A stretch of 64,000 nt of DNA from Lachnospira multipara LB2003 (GCF_000702205.1 NZ_JNKW01000010.1:37606-101605), one strand, 5' to 3'; positions 17,021 through 26,444 are shown, counted from the first letter of the stretch. Numbers and translations: made by a program. Notes: generated by a model from the letters alone, not told the origin.

Positions 17021-17086
17021 AAAAAGCCTTCACCAATTGATATGTACCCAGAATCCTGGACACGTATCAAATAAAGGTGAAGACTC
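17021..17086 (-). terminator. Long hairpin terminator of the suf operon
   Basis: The outer stem GCCTTCACC/GGTGAAG, an inner ATTGATA/TATCAAAT and a TACCCAGA/TCCTGGAC part form a long imperfect hairpin. It ends on the minus strand in GGCTTTTTTAG, just after the sufU stop. Confidence 0.75.
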
Positions 17087-17107
17087 ACAACTTACTCATA
17101 TAAAATC

Positions 17108-17536
17108 CTATTTACATTCAAACATTTCCTCTAATGTATGCCATGATAATACTGCACACTTTACACGCGCTGGCATATGTGAAATATCTTGTAGGGCACC
17201 AGCCTCTTCAAGCTCTTCTAATTCATCTTCGCTAATTTCATCCTTAATCATTCTAAAGAATATATCAGCAAGACGAAGTGCCTCTTCTTTTGTTTTTCCA
17301 AGAACTAGGTCTATCATCATATCTGCACTAGCCTGAGAAATAGCACAGCCATCCCCAACATAACCTGCATCTACGATTTTGTCATTATCAACCTTTAGCT
17401 TTAAAGTTATTTCATCACCACATGATGGATTAACTCCATGTAACTCATAGTTAGCATCTTTAATATCCGTCTTGTGATATGGATTTACATTATGTTCTGT
17501 AAGTATTTCATTATAAAAAGATCTATTATTCTCCAT
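17108..17536 (-). CDS. sufU: SUF iron-sulfur scaffold/sulfur-transfer protein SufU
   Basis: This 142-residue protein has the three zinc/sulfur-binding cysteines in the expected places: C39 in NPSCGD, C64 in GDGCAIS and C126 in RVKCA. It also has the SufU-type insert before the last cysteine that separates it from IscU. SufU takes persulfide sulfur from SufS and passes it to the SufBCD scaffold. Its ATG lies 11 bases inside the end of sufS, and it is the last gene of the operon before a long terminator hairpin. Confidence 0.93.
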   Translation of the reverse strand: MENNRSFYNEILTEHNVNPYHKTDIKDANYELHGVNPSCGDEITLKLKVDNDKIVDAGYVGDGCAISQASADMMIDLVLGKTKEEALRLADIFFRMIKDEISEDELEELEEAGALQDISHMPARVKCAVLSWHTLEEMFECK

Positions 17537-18767
17537 AACCTAATTTACCTCTTATCTGTTTTAGACATTCTATAAATCTATCAATGTCTTGTTCATTATT
17601 GTAAAACCCTATACTTGCTCTTGTTGTAGAATTTAGGCCTAACCACTTAGTTAGTGGCTGTGCACAATGATGTCCTGCACGAATATTAACTTTATATGCA
17701 TTCATAATTTCAGAAATATCATGTGGATGACATCCATCAACTGTAAATGTTAATATTCCATGATGATTATCAGGATTATTCGAACCAACAACATGAACAT
17801 GTGGTATTTCTATCATCTGCTTATAGGCATACTCGCATAGCTGATTTTCTCTTTGTTCAATGAAATCAAAGCCCAAATCATTGATATAATCTATTGCTGC
17901 ATGTAAGCCTACAGCTCCACCGGCATTAACGGTTCCTGCTTCAAATTTATGTGGAAGTTCTGCATAAGTTGCTCCCTCAAGAGTTACATACTCTATCATT
18001 TCTCCGCCATAAAGAAATGGTGGCATCTTATCCAATAACTCCTTCTTACCATAAACAGCACCAATACCCATTGGAGCTAACATCTTATGTCCAGAAAATA
18101 CTAAAAAGTCCACATCTAAATCCTGAACGTCTACCTTCATATGTGGCACTGACTGTGCACCATCACATACAAAAACTGCTCCATTTTTATGAGCTATAGC
18201 AGCTAATGACTTAATGTCATTTAAACATCCAAGCACATTAGAAACCTGAGTAATTGCAACTAGTTTAGTTTTTTCCGAAATAATATCTTCAAGGGCTTGT
18301 GGTAGAAGTGTTCCATCTTTTAAAGGTTCTAAATACTTAATTGTAGCGCCAACTGCCTTAGCTACCTGTTGCCATGGAAGCATATTAGAATGATGCTCCA
18401 TTACACTAACAATTATTTCATCCCCTTCTTGTATGAAATTTCTACCATAGGAATATGCAATTAAATTCAAACTCTCAGATGCATTTCTAGTAAAAACAAT
18501 TTCTGCACTTTCCTTAGCATTTATGAATTTTCTTACTGCTTCTCTAGCATCTTCATACCTTTCTGTGGCAATTACTGATAAATCATATAAACCTCTTAAA
18601 GGATTAGCATTCTCTTCTTCGTAGTACTTTCTAACTGCATCTAAAACCTGTCTTGGTTTTTGAGATGTTGCAGAATTATCTAAATATGAGTATGTATCAT
18701 TTATAATAGGGAAATCAGCTCTAATTTTTGCTCCCTTAGCTCTTAATTCTTCAATTGTATATTGCAT
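17526..18767 (-). CDS. sufS: Cysteine desulfurase SufS
   Basis: This 413-residue PLP enzyme takes sulfur from cysteine and leaves alanine. Visible motifs are YLDNSATSQKP at the start, RNASESLNLIA, VMEHHSNMLPWQ, the PLP lysine in FSGHKMLAPMGIG, and the persulfide cysteine in RAGHHCAQPLTKWLG (about C369), which is the group II (SufS/CsdA) arrangement. AGGGAGG precedes the ATG. It lies 33 bases after sufD and overlaps sufU by 11 bases, the typical order sufC-B-D-S-U of Firmicutes (here without sufA). Confidence 0.95.
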   Translation of the reverse strand: MQYTIEELRAKGAKIRADFPIINDTYSYLDNSATSQKPRQVLDAVRKYYEEENANPLRGLYDLSVIATERYEDAREAVRKFINAKESAEIVFTRNASESLNLIAYSYGRNFIQEGDEIIVSVMEHHSNMLPWQQVAKAVGATIKYLEPLKDGTLLPQALEDIISEKTKLVAITQVSNVLGCLNDIKSLAAIAHKNGAVFVCDGAQSVPHMKVDVQDLDVDFLVFSGHKMLAPMGIGAVYGKKELLDKMPPFLYGGEMIEYVTLEGATYAELPHKFEAGTVNAGGAVGLHAAIDYINDLGFDFIEQRENQLCEYAYKQMIEIPHVHVVGSNNPDNHHGILTFTVDGCHPHDISEIMNAYKVNIRAGHHCAQPLTKWLGLNSTTRASIGFYNNEQDIDRFIECLKQIRGKLGYGE

Positions 18768-18800
18768 ATTAGCCCTCCCTTTTTAACCATATTTATTAGA

Positions 18801-19883
18801 CTATTCAGAAATAAATGATTCCCACTTATTTCTTATCTCCTCATCGGAAATTTTACTAATAACTGAATGAAGTCTTGCTTTTGCAAGCATTTCATATATA
18901 TCCTCTTCTTTTATTCCTCTTGATTTTAAATAAAAAAGTTTCTCATCATCAATCTGTCCAATAGTTGCCCCATGATCACCTTCAACATCTTCCTCGTCAC
19001 AAAGAATAAGCGGTATTGTTTGGTTTACTATTGTATCATCAAGAAGCAATACATCTTCTAACTCGCTTCCCTTTGAACCTGCACAACCTCTAATAAAATC
19101 AATTGTTCCTCTAAAAATCTTAAAGGCTTCGTCTCTAAGAATTCCTTTTACATCAAGGTTTGAATTAGTTTTTTTGCCCTTCTGGAATTCCACAAAATTC
19201 ATATCTAATTTATCTTTATTCTCTACTAAATATGCAACTTCTGCATTAAATTCGGAATTATCACCTACTAAATTAGATCTTGAACCTAAATAGGTCTTTG
19301 AAGCTCCTATAATAACCTCTTTTAAATCAAATGTGCTCTTCTCATCCTGCATAGATCCTATGTCATTAATAAAAGTTACACCTGATCCCATTCTTTGAAG
19401 CTGAATAAGATTAATACTTGCACCCTCTTCTAAGACTATCTTAGTCTGAATGGCTAGATGTGCACTTACTTCACTTTCACTTTCAAATTCTTCAAAAACA
19501 ACAGCCTTACAATTTTTCTTAACTACTATTTCAATTGCACTTGCCCATGCGCTCTGATTCTTAACAGTCCACTTTAATTTAAGGACATTAGAATCACCCT
19601 TATTTATTTCATATCTATTTAAAGTGATATTGTTATCAAATAATAGATTATCCATATCAGGGCCAACCCCTGTAATATTCACCTTATTTGCTGCTGCAAT
19701 TCTCATTGCACCATTATCTCTTGCATCAATATTTCTTCTAGTTAATGAATCAAGAGTATTATCTATATCACCATTTTTATCAGATGTAAAAATACTGTTT
19801 TGTAATTTAGGAATGCCAACAACTTCGCTACCATTCATTTTAAGCCAATTCCATGTTTCAGCTGGTAAATGATTTATATACAT
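18801..19883 (-). CDS. sufD: Fe-S cluster assembly scaffold subunit SufD
   Basis: This 360-residue beta-helix protein is homologous to SufB but shorter. Conserved C-terminal features are SELEDVLLLDDTIVNQTIPLILCDEEDVEGDHGATIGQIDDEKLFYLKSRGI, including the histidine in GDHGA, and a helical tail. With SufB and SufC it forms the SufBCD scaffold on which clusters are built. It starts at an ATG after AAAGGAGGG. The gap to sufB (134 bases) holds two GC-rich hairpins, one of them also carrying AAAGGAGGGACC. Confidence 0.92.
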   Translation of the reverse strand: MYINHLPAETWNWLKMNGSEVVGIPKLQNSIFTSDKNGDIDNTLDSLTRRNIDARDNGAMRIAAANKVNITGVGPDMDNLLFDNNITLNRYEINKGDSNVLKLKWTVKNQSAWASAIEIVVKKNCKAVVFEEFESESEVSAHLAIQTKIVLEEGASINLIQLQRMGSGVTFINDIGSMQDEKSTFDLKEVIIGASKTYLGSRSNLVGDNSEFNAEVAYLVENKDKLDMNFVEFQKGKKTNSNLDVKGILRDEAFKIFRGTIDFIRGCAGSKGSELEDVLLLDDTIVNQTIPLILCDEEDVEGDHGATIGQIDDEKLFYLKSRGIKEEDIYEMLAKARLHSVISKISDEEIRNKWESFISE

Positions 19884-19931
19884 ACGGGTCCCTCCTTTAA
19901 TTCACGTTACCAATTCCGGTGGTTTTTTTTG

Positions 19932-20016
19932 GGAGTTGCATCCATGAGATGCGCTTTGCGCTGGGATGCAACAAGATCAAAGGGATCCTCCCACTTCGTG
20001 GGTCCCTCCTTTGATC
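19932..20016. repeat. Two GC-rich hairpin repeats between sufB and sufD
   Basis: 19935-19971 forms GTTGCATCC/GGGATGCAAC with a GCGCTTTGCGC tip. 19975-20016 forms GATCAAAGG/CCTTTGATC with an inner CCCACTTCGTGGG tip. The second is the same element as the copies at 40850-41176 in reverse orientation. Both lie within the suf transcript and may slow read-through or protect the RNA. Confidence 0.8.
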
Positions 20017-20017
20017 A

Positions 20018-21427
20018 CTAACCAATCGCACCTTTCATTTCTAGGCGGATTAGATTATTCATTTCCACTGCATACTCTAGTGGTAATTCCTTTGATACAT
20101 TATCTGCAAATCCACTTACAATTAATGCTTTGGCATCATCTTCTGAAAGGCCACGGGACATAAGATAAAATACAGTATCATCACTTATGCTTCCTATCTT
20201 AGCTTCATGTCCTACATCTGCATCCTTAGTTCTAATATCCATTGCTGGTATTGTGTCTGACCTTGAAATATCATCAAGCATTAATGAGGCACAACTTACA
20301 GAAGACTTTGAATTTTTTGCCTGAGGCTTAATATTAACTGAGCTTCTAAATGTATTTCCACCACCTGATTTTGAAATTGATCTGGTATTTATATAACTTG
20401 TTGTATTCTCTGCGTTATGAATAACCTTACATCCTGTATCTAAATCCTGTCCTTCACCTGAGAAGGTTACACCTGTAAATTCAGATTTTGCACCCTTTCC
20501 CTGTAACACTGAAGTTGGATAAAGGTAAGATACATGAGAGCCAAAAGATCCTGATATCCACTGAATTGTACCACCCTCTTCTACTAAAGCTCTCTTAGTA
20601 TTTAGGTTGTACATATTCTTAGACCAGTTCTCTATTGTGGAATAACGAAGAGTTGCATTCTTTCCTACAAAAAGTTCTACACAGCCGGCATGTAAGTTAG
20701 CTACGTTATATTTTGGTGCTGAACATCCTTCTATAAAGTGTAAATCAGCTCCTTCATCTACAATAATTAACGTATGTTCAAACTGACCAGCTCCTGGAGC
20801 ATTAAGTCTAAAATATGACTGAAGCGGAATCTCTACCTTAACTCCCTTTGGAACATATACGAATGAACCTCCTGACCAAACTGCTCCGTGAAGTGCTGCA
20901 AACTTATGATCTGTTGGAGGAACTAATTTCATAAAATGCTCTCGTATCATATCTCCATACTCTCCATGAGTTGCACTTTCTAAATCTGTATAGATTACAC
21001 CAGCTTCAGCAACTTCCTTACGAACATTGTGATATACAAGCTCTGAGTCATACTGTGCACCTACACCTGCTAGAGATTCTCTTTCTGCCTGAGGGATTCC
21101 AAGTTTTTCAAAGGTATCCTTTATTTCTGTTGGGACCTCTTCCCAATTAGCTCTCATCTTATTATCCTTTGGACGAACATAAGTAACAATCTTGTCCATA
21201 TTTAAACCATCTATTGATGGACCCCACTGTGGGAAAGGAGTCTCATTAAAAATCTTAAGTGACTTAAGTCTTAAATCCAACATCCAATCAACATCGTTTT
21301 TTTCCTTAGAAATCTGTCTTACGATTTCTTCTGACAGTCCACCATCTAGCTTATATGCATCTTTATCTTCATTTCTAAAGTCATAAATACTTCTATTTAT
21401 ATCTTCAACATATGTCTTTTCCTTCAT
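20018..21427 (-). CDS. sufB: Fe-S cluster assembly scaffold subunit SufB
   Basis: This 469-residue protein matches SufB over its full length: DWMLDLRLKSLKIF, GVGAQYDSELVYHNVRKEV, SGGSFVYVPKGV, HFIEGCSAPKYNVANLHAGCVE, RYSTIENWSKNMYNLNTKRA, CKVIHNAENTTSYINTRSISK and the C-terminal DADVGHEAKIGSISDDTVFYLMSRG. The cysteines in EGCSAP and HAGCV and the histidine in VGHEA fit cluster-assembly positions. AAGGAGG precedes the ATG, 32 bases after sufC. Confidence 0.96.
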   Translation of the reverse strand: MKEKTYVEDINRSIYDFRNEDKDAYKLDGGLSEEIVRQISKEKNDVDWMLDLRLKSLKIFNETPFPQWGPSIDGLNMDKIVTYVRPKDNKMRANWEEVPTEIKDTFEKLGIPQAERESLAGVGAQYDSELVYHNVRKEVAEAGVIYTDLESATHGEYGDMIREHFMKLVPPTDHKFAALHGAVWSGGSFVYVPKGVKVEIPLQSYFRLNAPGAGQFEHTLIIVDEGADLHFIEGCSAPKYNVANLHAGCVELFVGKNATLRYSTIENWSKNMYNLNTKRALVEEGGTIQWISGSFGSHVSYLYPTSVLQGKGAKSEFTGVTFSGEGQDLDTGCKVIHNAENTTSYINTRSISKSGGGNTFRSSVNIKPQAKNSKSSVSCASLMLDDISRSDTIPAMDIRTKDADVGHEAKIGSISDDTVFYLMSRGLSEDDAKALIVSGFADNVSKELPLEYAVEMNNLIRLEMKGAIG

Positions 21428-21458
21428 AATACCTCCTTATTAGATTTAGTTTATAAAT

Positions 21459-22202
21459 CTAGTTAATGTAATTTTCAAAACCATTATTGTTGATTTCATC
21501 AACAAGGGAAGCATCACCTGATTTTACAATTTTTCCATCTACCAAGATGTGTGTATAATCCACATCAAGAGATTCAAGAATTCTTGTACTATGAGTAATA
21601 ATGATTAAAGCTCCACCAACCTTCTCTTTATATGCTTTAATTCCTTCAGATACTGTCTTTACTGCATCTACGTCAAGTCCTGAATCTGTTTCATCTAATA
21701 TTGCAAGATTTGGCTTTAACATAAGTAGCTGTAAGATTTCAGCCTTCTTTTTCTCACCACCTGAAAAACCTACATTTAAGTCTCTGTTAGCATAAGACTT
21801 ATCCATTGAGAGTAATTCCATGGATTTTTCCAAATCCTTCTTAAAATCCCAAAGTCTTATTCTTCCACCATTTCTATTCTGGTAAGCATTTCTAATAAAA
21901 TTAGAAAGTGTAATTCCAGGAACCTCAATTGGATTCTGGAAAGAAAGGAACATTCCCTTCTTAGCAATTTCATCAGTCTTGCTTTCTGTAATATCATCAC
22001 CATTAAAGATAATCTGACCTGAAATCTTCTCATACTTAGGATTACCCATTAATACATTACCTAGTGTTGACTTACCAGCTCCATTAGGTCCCATAATTAC
22101 ATGTGTTTCTCCTTCCTTTACAAGAAGATTTAGTCCATGAAGGATTTCCTTATCCTCAACTCTTGCCTTTATATCCTTTACTTCTAGAATAGTATTTGCC
22201 AT
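21459..22202 (-). CDS. sufC: SufC ATPase of the SufBCD complex
   Basis: This 247-residue ABC-type ATPase has Walker A GPNGAGKST, Q-loop FQNPIEVPGIT, signature GFSGGEKKKAE, Walker B LAILDETDSGLD and H-loop THS. The FQ(N/Y)P..IPG and GGEKK forms are specific to SufC. It is soluble, not a transporter, and powers remodelling of SufB-SufD. It is the first suf structural gene and follows the HxlR gene by 24 bases, with AGGAGG before its ATG. Confidence 0.95.
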   Translation of the reverse strand: MANTILEVKDIKARVEDKEILHGLNLLVKEGETHVIMGPNGAGKSTLGNVLMGNPKYEKISGQIIFNGDDITESKTDEIAKKGMFLSFQNPIEVPGITLSNFIRNAYQNRNGGRIRLWDFKKDLEKSMELLSMDKSYANRDLNVGFSGGEKKKAEILQLLMLKPNLAILDETDSGLDVDAVKTVSEGIKAYKEKVGGALIIITHSTRILESLDVDYTHILVDGKIVKSGDASLVDEINNNGFENYIN

Positions 22203-22226
22203 TTTTTATACCTCCTATATACTTAA

Positions 22227-22652
22227 CTATTTCTTATCAGGGTTAATGCTATCAAAACACTTTTGTTTATCTGCTTTTCTAGCTTCCTCTAATCTTATCT
22301 TTGCCTGTTCAAAATTAGTTGCAGCCTCTAATTTAAACTGTTCTAGCGACCACTCTCTAATTGTGTTTAAGATAGGAATAATGCTCTTACCCTTATCTGT
22401 TAAACCATATTCAACTCTTGGTGGTATTTCATCATATTGCTTTCTCTCAATAATATGTTCCTGCATAAGTTCCTTAAGAGTTGAAGCAAGCATTCCATCT
22501 GTTATTTCTGACATTTCGTCCCTTAACTGGTTGTATCTAAGGGTTCCCTTATCGTTTAATACACAGATTGCTCTTGATTTCCACTTTCCACCAAAAACCT
22601 GGAATCCATATTCAATTGGGCAATAAATATTCTTCTTCTTGTCTTCTTTCAT
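22227..22652 (-). CDS. HxlR-family transcriptional regulator heading the suf operon
   Basis: The start is taken as the ATG at 22652, just after GAGG, giving 141 residues; a GTG at 22658 would overlap that site. The protein is a winged-helix HxlR member: YCPIEYGFQVFGGKWKSRAICVL, LRYNQLRDEM, ITDGMLASTLKEL, IIERKQYDEIPPRVEYGLTDKGKSI. The family cysteine in YCP (C11) is present and may sense redox or electrophiles. Firmicute suf operons usually have IscR-type or no regulator, so an HxlR member in this place is unusual. It probably controls its own operon and perhaps the divergent MATE gene through the paired AAAAGTTCAA/TTGAACTTTT sites. Confidence 0.85.
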   Translation of the reverse strand: MKEDKKKNIYCPIEYGFQVFGGKWKSRAICVLNDKGTLRYNQLRDEMSEITDGMLASTLKELMQEHIIERKQYDEIPPRVEYGLTDKGKSIIPILNTIREWSLEQFKLEAATNFEQAKIRLEEARKADKQKCFDSINPDKK

Positions 22653-22688
22653 GCGCACCTCACAAATTTATCTTTCACTTTTAATTTA

Positions 22689-22716
22689 ATTATCTAATGT
22701 AAACAAAAGTTCAATC
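22689..22716 (-). promoter_or_regulatory. Probable promoter of hxlR-suf
   Basis: On the minus strand TTGAAC (22716-22711) and TAATTA (22694-22689) are 16 bases apart, 36 bases before the start. The -35 box is part of the AAAAGTTCAA arm of the inverted repeat described next. Confidence 0.45.
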
Positions 22717-22765
22717 TTGTATGTTACTTTTAGCAGTAATATAATGTCCTGTGTTGAACTTTTAT
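22707..22765. promoter_or_regulatory. Widely spaced inverted repeat between hxlR-suf and the MATE gene
   Basis: AAAAGTTCAA (22707-22716) and TTGAACTTTT (22756-22765) are exact 10-bp complements, about 49 bases (near five helical turns) from start to start. One arm lies on the probable -35 box of hxlR-suf. This suits a dimeric regulator such as HxlR binding two sites. Confidence 0.5.
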
Positions 22766-22883
22766 GGAATTATATCACCATACTATTAAAAATACAAGCT
22801 ACTATTAAAAATAATAGTATTGGATTTTACTGGGAAAAGTTAACATTTTATTAAATCACGAAAGGATATATTAAGAATTAATT

Positions 22884-24221
22884 ATGACTAAAGATCTTAC
22901 CAAGGGAAAAATACTTCCCTTACTAGTTAATTTCACAATACCACTTGTAATTGGAAATATATTTCAATTAACATACAACGCAGTGGATAGTATTATCGTT
23001 GGTAGATTTGTTGGTGCTACTGCATTAGTTGCTGTTGGTACTGCCAATCCTATTACAAGCCTTATGATTAAGCTTCTTAACGGACTTTGTCTTGGTGCCG
23101 GAATCCTAATGGGCGTTCAATTTGGCGCTAAGGATTACAAAACCTTAAAAAGACAGATTAGTACCACAATGCTTGCAGGCCTATTTTTCTCAATCTTTAT
23201 AAGCCTTGTGTGCATAATACTTGCTCCAGAAATTCTTATAATGCTACAAATCGATTCATCTGCATTACAGGAAGCAACAAGCTATATGCGAATTGTATTT
23301 TTAGGTCTAATTTTTACCTATGGATACAATTTCTTATCAAGTACACTTCGTGCCCTAGGCGATAGCACAACCCCGCTTTATTTCCTAGTTGCAAGTGCAA
23401 TTATTAATATAATTGGAGACTTGCTATTTGTTATTATATTTAATCTTGGTAGCAATGGATGTGCAATTGCAACTGTTATCAGTGAATTTTTAAGTGTGCT
23501 TTTTTGTATTATTTACATTAAGAAAAAAGTTCCACTCCTAGACCTTAGAAAAGATTGGATTATATTTGATACGAGCTTACTTAAAAAGACCATAAGCTAT
23601 GGATGGGCATCTGCTATGCAACAGGCAACTGTTCAAGCAGGAAAAGTTGTAATTCAGGCAATTGCTAACTCCATGGGTGTTGCTGTTGCTGCTGCATTTA
23701 CTATTGTTAATAGAATCGATGATTTTGCCTACACCCCTGAACAAAATATTGGTCATGCCATGACAAGTCTCATGGCCCAAAACAGAGGTGCTAAAGATTA
23801 CAAGCGTGTTAAACAAGGATTCTTTGAAGGTATGAAATTAGAACTTATATATGGATTCATGGTTTTACTTGTATGTTATTTACTAGCAAATCCTTTAATG
23901 AGAATCTTCTCAACAGATAGCACAGTAATCGCAGAAGGTGTGACATACCTACATATCATTGCCTTTTGCTATTTGCTACCTGCAATTACCAATGGTGTTC
24001 AAGGCTACTTTAGAGGAATTGGCGATTTAAAAATCACACTAATAAGCAGCTTTGTTAATATGTTTGGCAGAATAATTGCCTGCTTTATACTTGTTTACTT
24101 CTTTAAATTTGGCATTAGTGCCTTCCCATACGCATACTTAATTGGATGGATTGGCATGTTAATTGCTGAATTACCACTACTCATTAGAAATATTAAAAGC
24201 GGCAACTACATCCAATCCTAA
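22884..24221 (+). CDS. MATE-family multidrug/cation efflux transporter
   Basis: This 445-residue inner-membrane protein has about 12 hydrophobic segments in two six-helix halves. The start DLTKGKILPLLVNFTIPLVIGNIFQLTYNAVDSIIVGRFVG and the YVF..LR.LGDS-like FLSSTLRALGDSTTPLYFL are typical of the DinF/NorM-like MATE branch common in Clostridia. It pumps drugs or metabolites with Na+ or H+ as driver. Its own ribosome site is weak (GAAAGGA, far upstream). It is divergent from the hxlR-suf operon and may share the operator between them. A terminator follows. Confidence 0.92.
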   Translation: MTKDLTKGKILPLLVNFTIPLVIGNIFQLTYNAVDSIIVGRFVGATALVAVGTANPITSLMIKLLNGLCLGAGILMGVQFGAKDYKTLKRQISTTMLAGLFFSIFISLVCIILAPEILIMLQIDSSALQEATSYMRIVFLGLIFTYGYNFLSSTLRALGDSTTPLYFLVASAIINIIGDLLFVIIFNLGSNGCAIATVISEFLSVLFCIIYIKKKVPLLDLRKDWIIFDTSLLKKTISYGWASAMQQATVQAGKVVIQAIANSMGVAVAAAFTIVNRIDDFAYTPEQNIGHAMTSLMAQNRGAKDYKRVKQGFFEGMKLELIYGFMVLLVCYLLANPLMRIFSTDSTVIAEGVTYLHIIAFCYLLPAITNGVQGYFRGIGDLKITLISSFVNMFGRIIACFILVYFFKFGISAFPYAYLIGWIGMLIAELPLLIRNIKSGNYIQS

Positions 24222-24238
24222 TCTATTTATAAAAAAAT

Positions 24239-24280
24239 ACGCCAAGATAAAGGATTAACCTTTATCCTGGCATATTTTAT
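24239..24280. terminator. Bidirectional terminator between the MATE and ABC permease genes
   Basis: GCCAAGATAAAGG/CCTTTATCCTGGC stem with a short loop, T-rich on the plus-strand side and A-rich on the other, placed between two convergent genes. Confidence 0.8.
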
Positions 24281-24302
24281 GCGGATATTATAATATTTTT
24301 CT

Positions 24303-26444
24303 TTAGTATTTATCTTTCATATTTATAAAATAAATATAATCACTTACTTCATTTAAGTCTTCATCTTGATAATAAGCATCATAGTTTTCATAATAGTCAT
24401 CATCATATATACGACTTACATACACACACAAGAATTTATCATTAGCATCAATTTTCTCTATACTTTGACCTGTCTTTAAAGCCTCTATAGCAGTTTCTAT
24501 AATTTCTTTTTTGTCTTGCTCGCTTAGAGAATATTCATGTGCCGTAATAGATGCTCTATCCTTGCAACTATATGAGTGTAGTGCAAATCTAATACTGTAT
24601 TTCTTGCCATTTGTAAGGCTAAACTCTGCTCCATAGTCAAATAAATCTACACTTGAATCATTACTAATGCCTTCAAGTTTTTTTATAAGCTCATTTTTTA
24701 ATTCAGTATTACTATTTAGTTCATCGATTCTATAATTCATCATTTCTGACATGGCTTCAGGTGTGTAATCCTGTGACAATGGAATTGATACATTATATTT
24801 CTTACCATTTCTTGAAAAATCCACATTAAAATCATTATAACTATTAGTAAGTCTTGCATAGAAACAATCCTTAAAATCTAAAGATTTTAATTCCTGTACA
24901 GCAATACTATATACTTCATTTGCCTTATTATAATCTAATTCAAAAGGACCATCATAGTTAACAGAAACCTTCTTAACATCAGGATAATCATAATATACTT
25001 TTTTATATTTAGCATTTGACTCAAGTCTAGCTGCCAAGTTATTAATTTCATCCTCATTTAGCCATACAATTCTCTTGTTATCAAAAATAAATCCCTTAAA
25101 TCCCACAATTACGGCTATGTTTCTTTCCTCACTTGCAAAATCAAAATTATCTTTTTTGGCTTGTTCCTTCGATTTTTCAAATGCATTAGAAAGAATATCT
25201 ATTACCTCTTCATCCTTTATTTCAATGGACTTAGTCTGACTTATTAAATAGTTAGTTTCTATCGCATTAATGTTATTACACATCACACTAAGGGTTACAG
25301 ACTTTGTATTATCTAAGGTTGGAGTGTAGTTATTAATATTATCAATTATAAAATCCAATCCAAATGATATTAAAATCGTTAGCACAAGTCCAACTATAAA
25401 TCCTGGAATTGCCTTATAAATATATGAAATTCTCTTAGATGAAACAAATTCATAAAGTCCAAGAACAAATATAGTTACTAGTATTGTAGCAACTATTTCC
25501 CATACATCCTGGTATCCGCCTTCTGAATTAATAAATGTCACAAAGGAAACTATATTTATTGCTGTAACTATAGCAACGCAAATAACAAATCTTACTGGTT
25601 TACTAATTGCTCCCTGACCTGCATATTCAGATTTTCTCTTATTAAACACTATCATTGCAAGCAGCAAATATATTATTGATAAAATAATTGTATATACGTA
25701 ACTTGCCTTACATGTAACTATTTCCGTAAAATCAAAGTCCTGATTAAATCCTAAGTCTGAAAATATTATTCCCACATCCAGATTATATCTATTATTAAGC
25801 AGCCCAGGAACGTTATTTACTCTAAGAATTGTTGCTGAATCAATTAATTCAAAAGCTAAGCTTGTAATAAACCTAGGTAGAAAAATTATCATACCTGATG
25901 TAATACAGTTACTTAGCACATTTCCTGTAAGAGCACAGCCAAGAGAAATGGCACATAAAGCCTGAAAGCCATATAAGAACATACTTATATGCATAAGTAT
26001 AATTCCCTTAGTATCAATTACATACCACTGACTATTAAAACCGTAACATATAAGCTGTGACACTAAACTTGATAATATAATTAAGAAAAACCAGCTAGTT
26101 GCAGCTAGAAATCTACTTAAAAATAAGGCATTACGTGTATATGGTAAGGAATGATAAAAATCCGATCCACTACGAGTATTTTGAAAATGCCATATTAAAA
26201 TTCCCAACGTCAGTATAATAAAGGGAATTATAACAACTAGGTATTCATTGTCTGTAACTCCAGAAACAATGATTTTCCCATAAGTATCAGTATGCTTTAA
26301 ATATGCTTTATAAGAACTAGCTTCATTAATAATTCTTGTACATGAAATAAAAACGGAAAGCACAATTCCTATAATTCCAATGATTTTTATCTGTAAAAAA
26401 ACGCTTTTATATAAATTAAAACTAAAAATCTTCTTATCGTTCAT
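24303..26444 (-). CDS. ABC-2-type transporter permease with large extracytoplasmic/C-terminal domain
   Basis: This 713-residue protein has a first part (about 1-345) with eight or so membrane segments, including the ABC-2-like YHSLPYTRNALFLSRFLAA motif. A further segment follows at about 350-370. The rest is a hydrophilic domain of about 330 residues (DUF6449-like, recalled with moderate certainty). It follows a GntR gene and an ABC ATPase in one operon, the layout of YtrA-type cassettes that respond to cell-envelope antibiotics in Bacillus. The substrate is unknown. GGGAGG precedes its ATG at the edge of the 73-bp repeat block. Confidence 0.82.
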   Translation of the reverse strand: MNDKKIFSFNLYKSVFLQIKIIGIIGIVLSVFISCTRIINEASSYKAYLKHTDTYGKIIVSGVTDNEYLVVIIPFIILTLGILIWHFQNTRSGSDFYHSLPYTRNALFLSRFLAATSWFFLIILSSLVSQLICYGFNSQWYVIDTKGIILMHISMFLYGFQALCAISLGCALTGNVLSNCITSGMIIFLPRFITSLAFELIDSATILRVNNVPGLLNNRYNLDVGIIFSDLGFNQDFDFTEIVTCKASYVYTIILSIIYLLLAMIVFNKRKSEYAGQGAISKPVRFVICVAIVTAINIVSFVTFINSEGGYQDVWEIVATILVTIFVLGLYEFVSSKRISYIYKAIPGFIVGLVLTILISFGLDFIIDNINNYTPTLDNTKSVTLSVMCNNINAIETNYLISQTKSIEIKDEEVIDILSNAFEKSKEQAKKDNFDFASEERNIAVIVGFKGFIFDNKRIVWLNEDEINNLAARLESNAKYKKVYYDYPDVKKVSVNYDGPFELDYNKANEVYSIAVQELKSLDFKDCFYARLTNSYNDFNVDFSRNGKKYNVSIPLSQDYTPEAMSEMMNYRIDELNSNTELKNELIKKLEGISNDSSVDLFDYGAEFSLTNGKKYSIRFALHSYSCKDRASITAHEYSLSEQDKKEIIETAIEALKTGQSIEKIDANDKFLCVYVSRIYDDDYYENYDAYYQDEDLNEVSDYIYFINMKDKY

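Noticed and set aside
17037..17336. Plus-strand ORF over the suf terminator and sufU
   Set aside because: It is a shadow of sufU on the opposite strand, without a start signal.
19966..20163. Plus-strand ORF across the hairpins before sufB
   Set aside because: It lies antisense to sufB and is made open by the palindromic repeats; no start signals.
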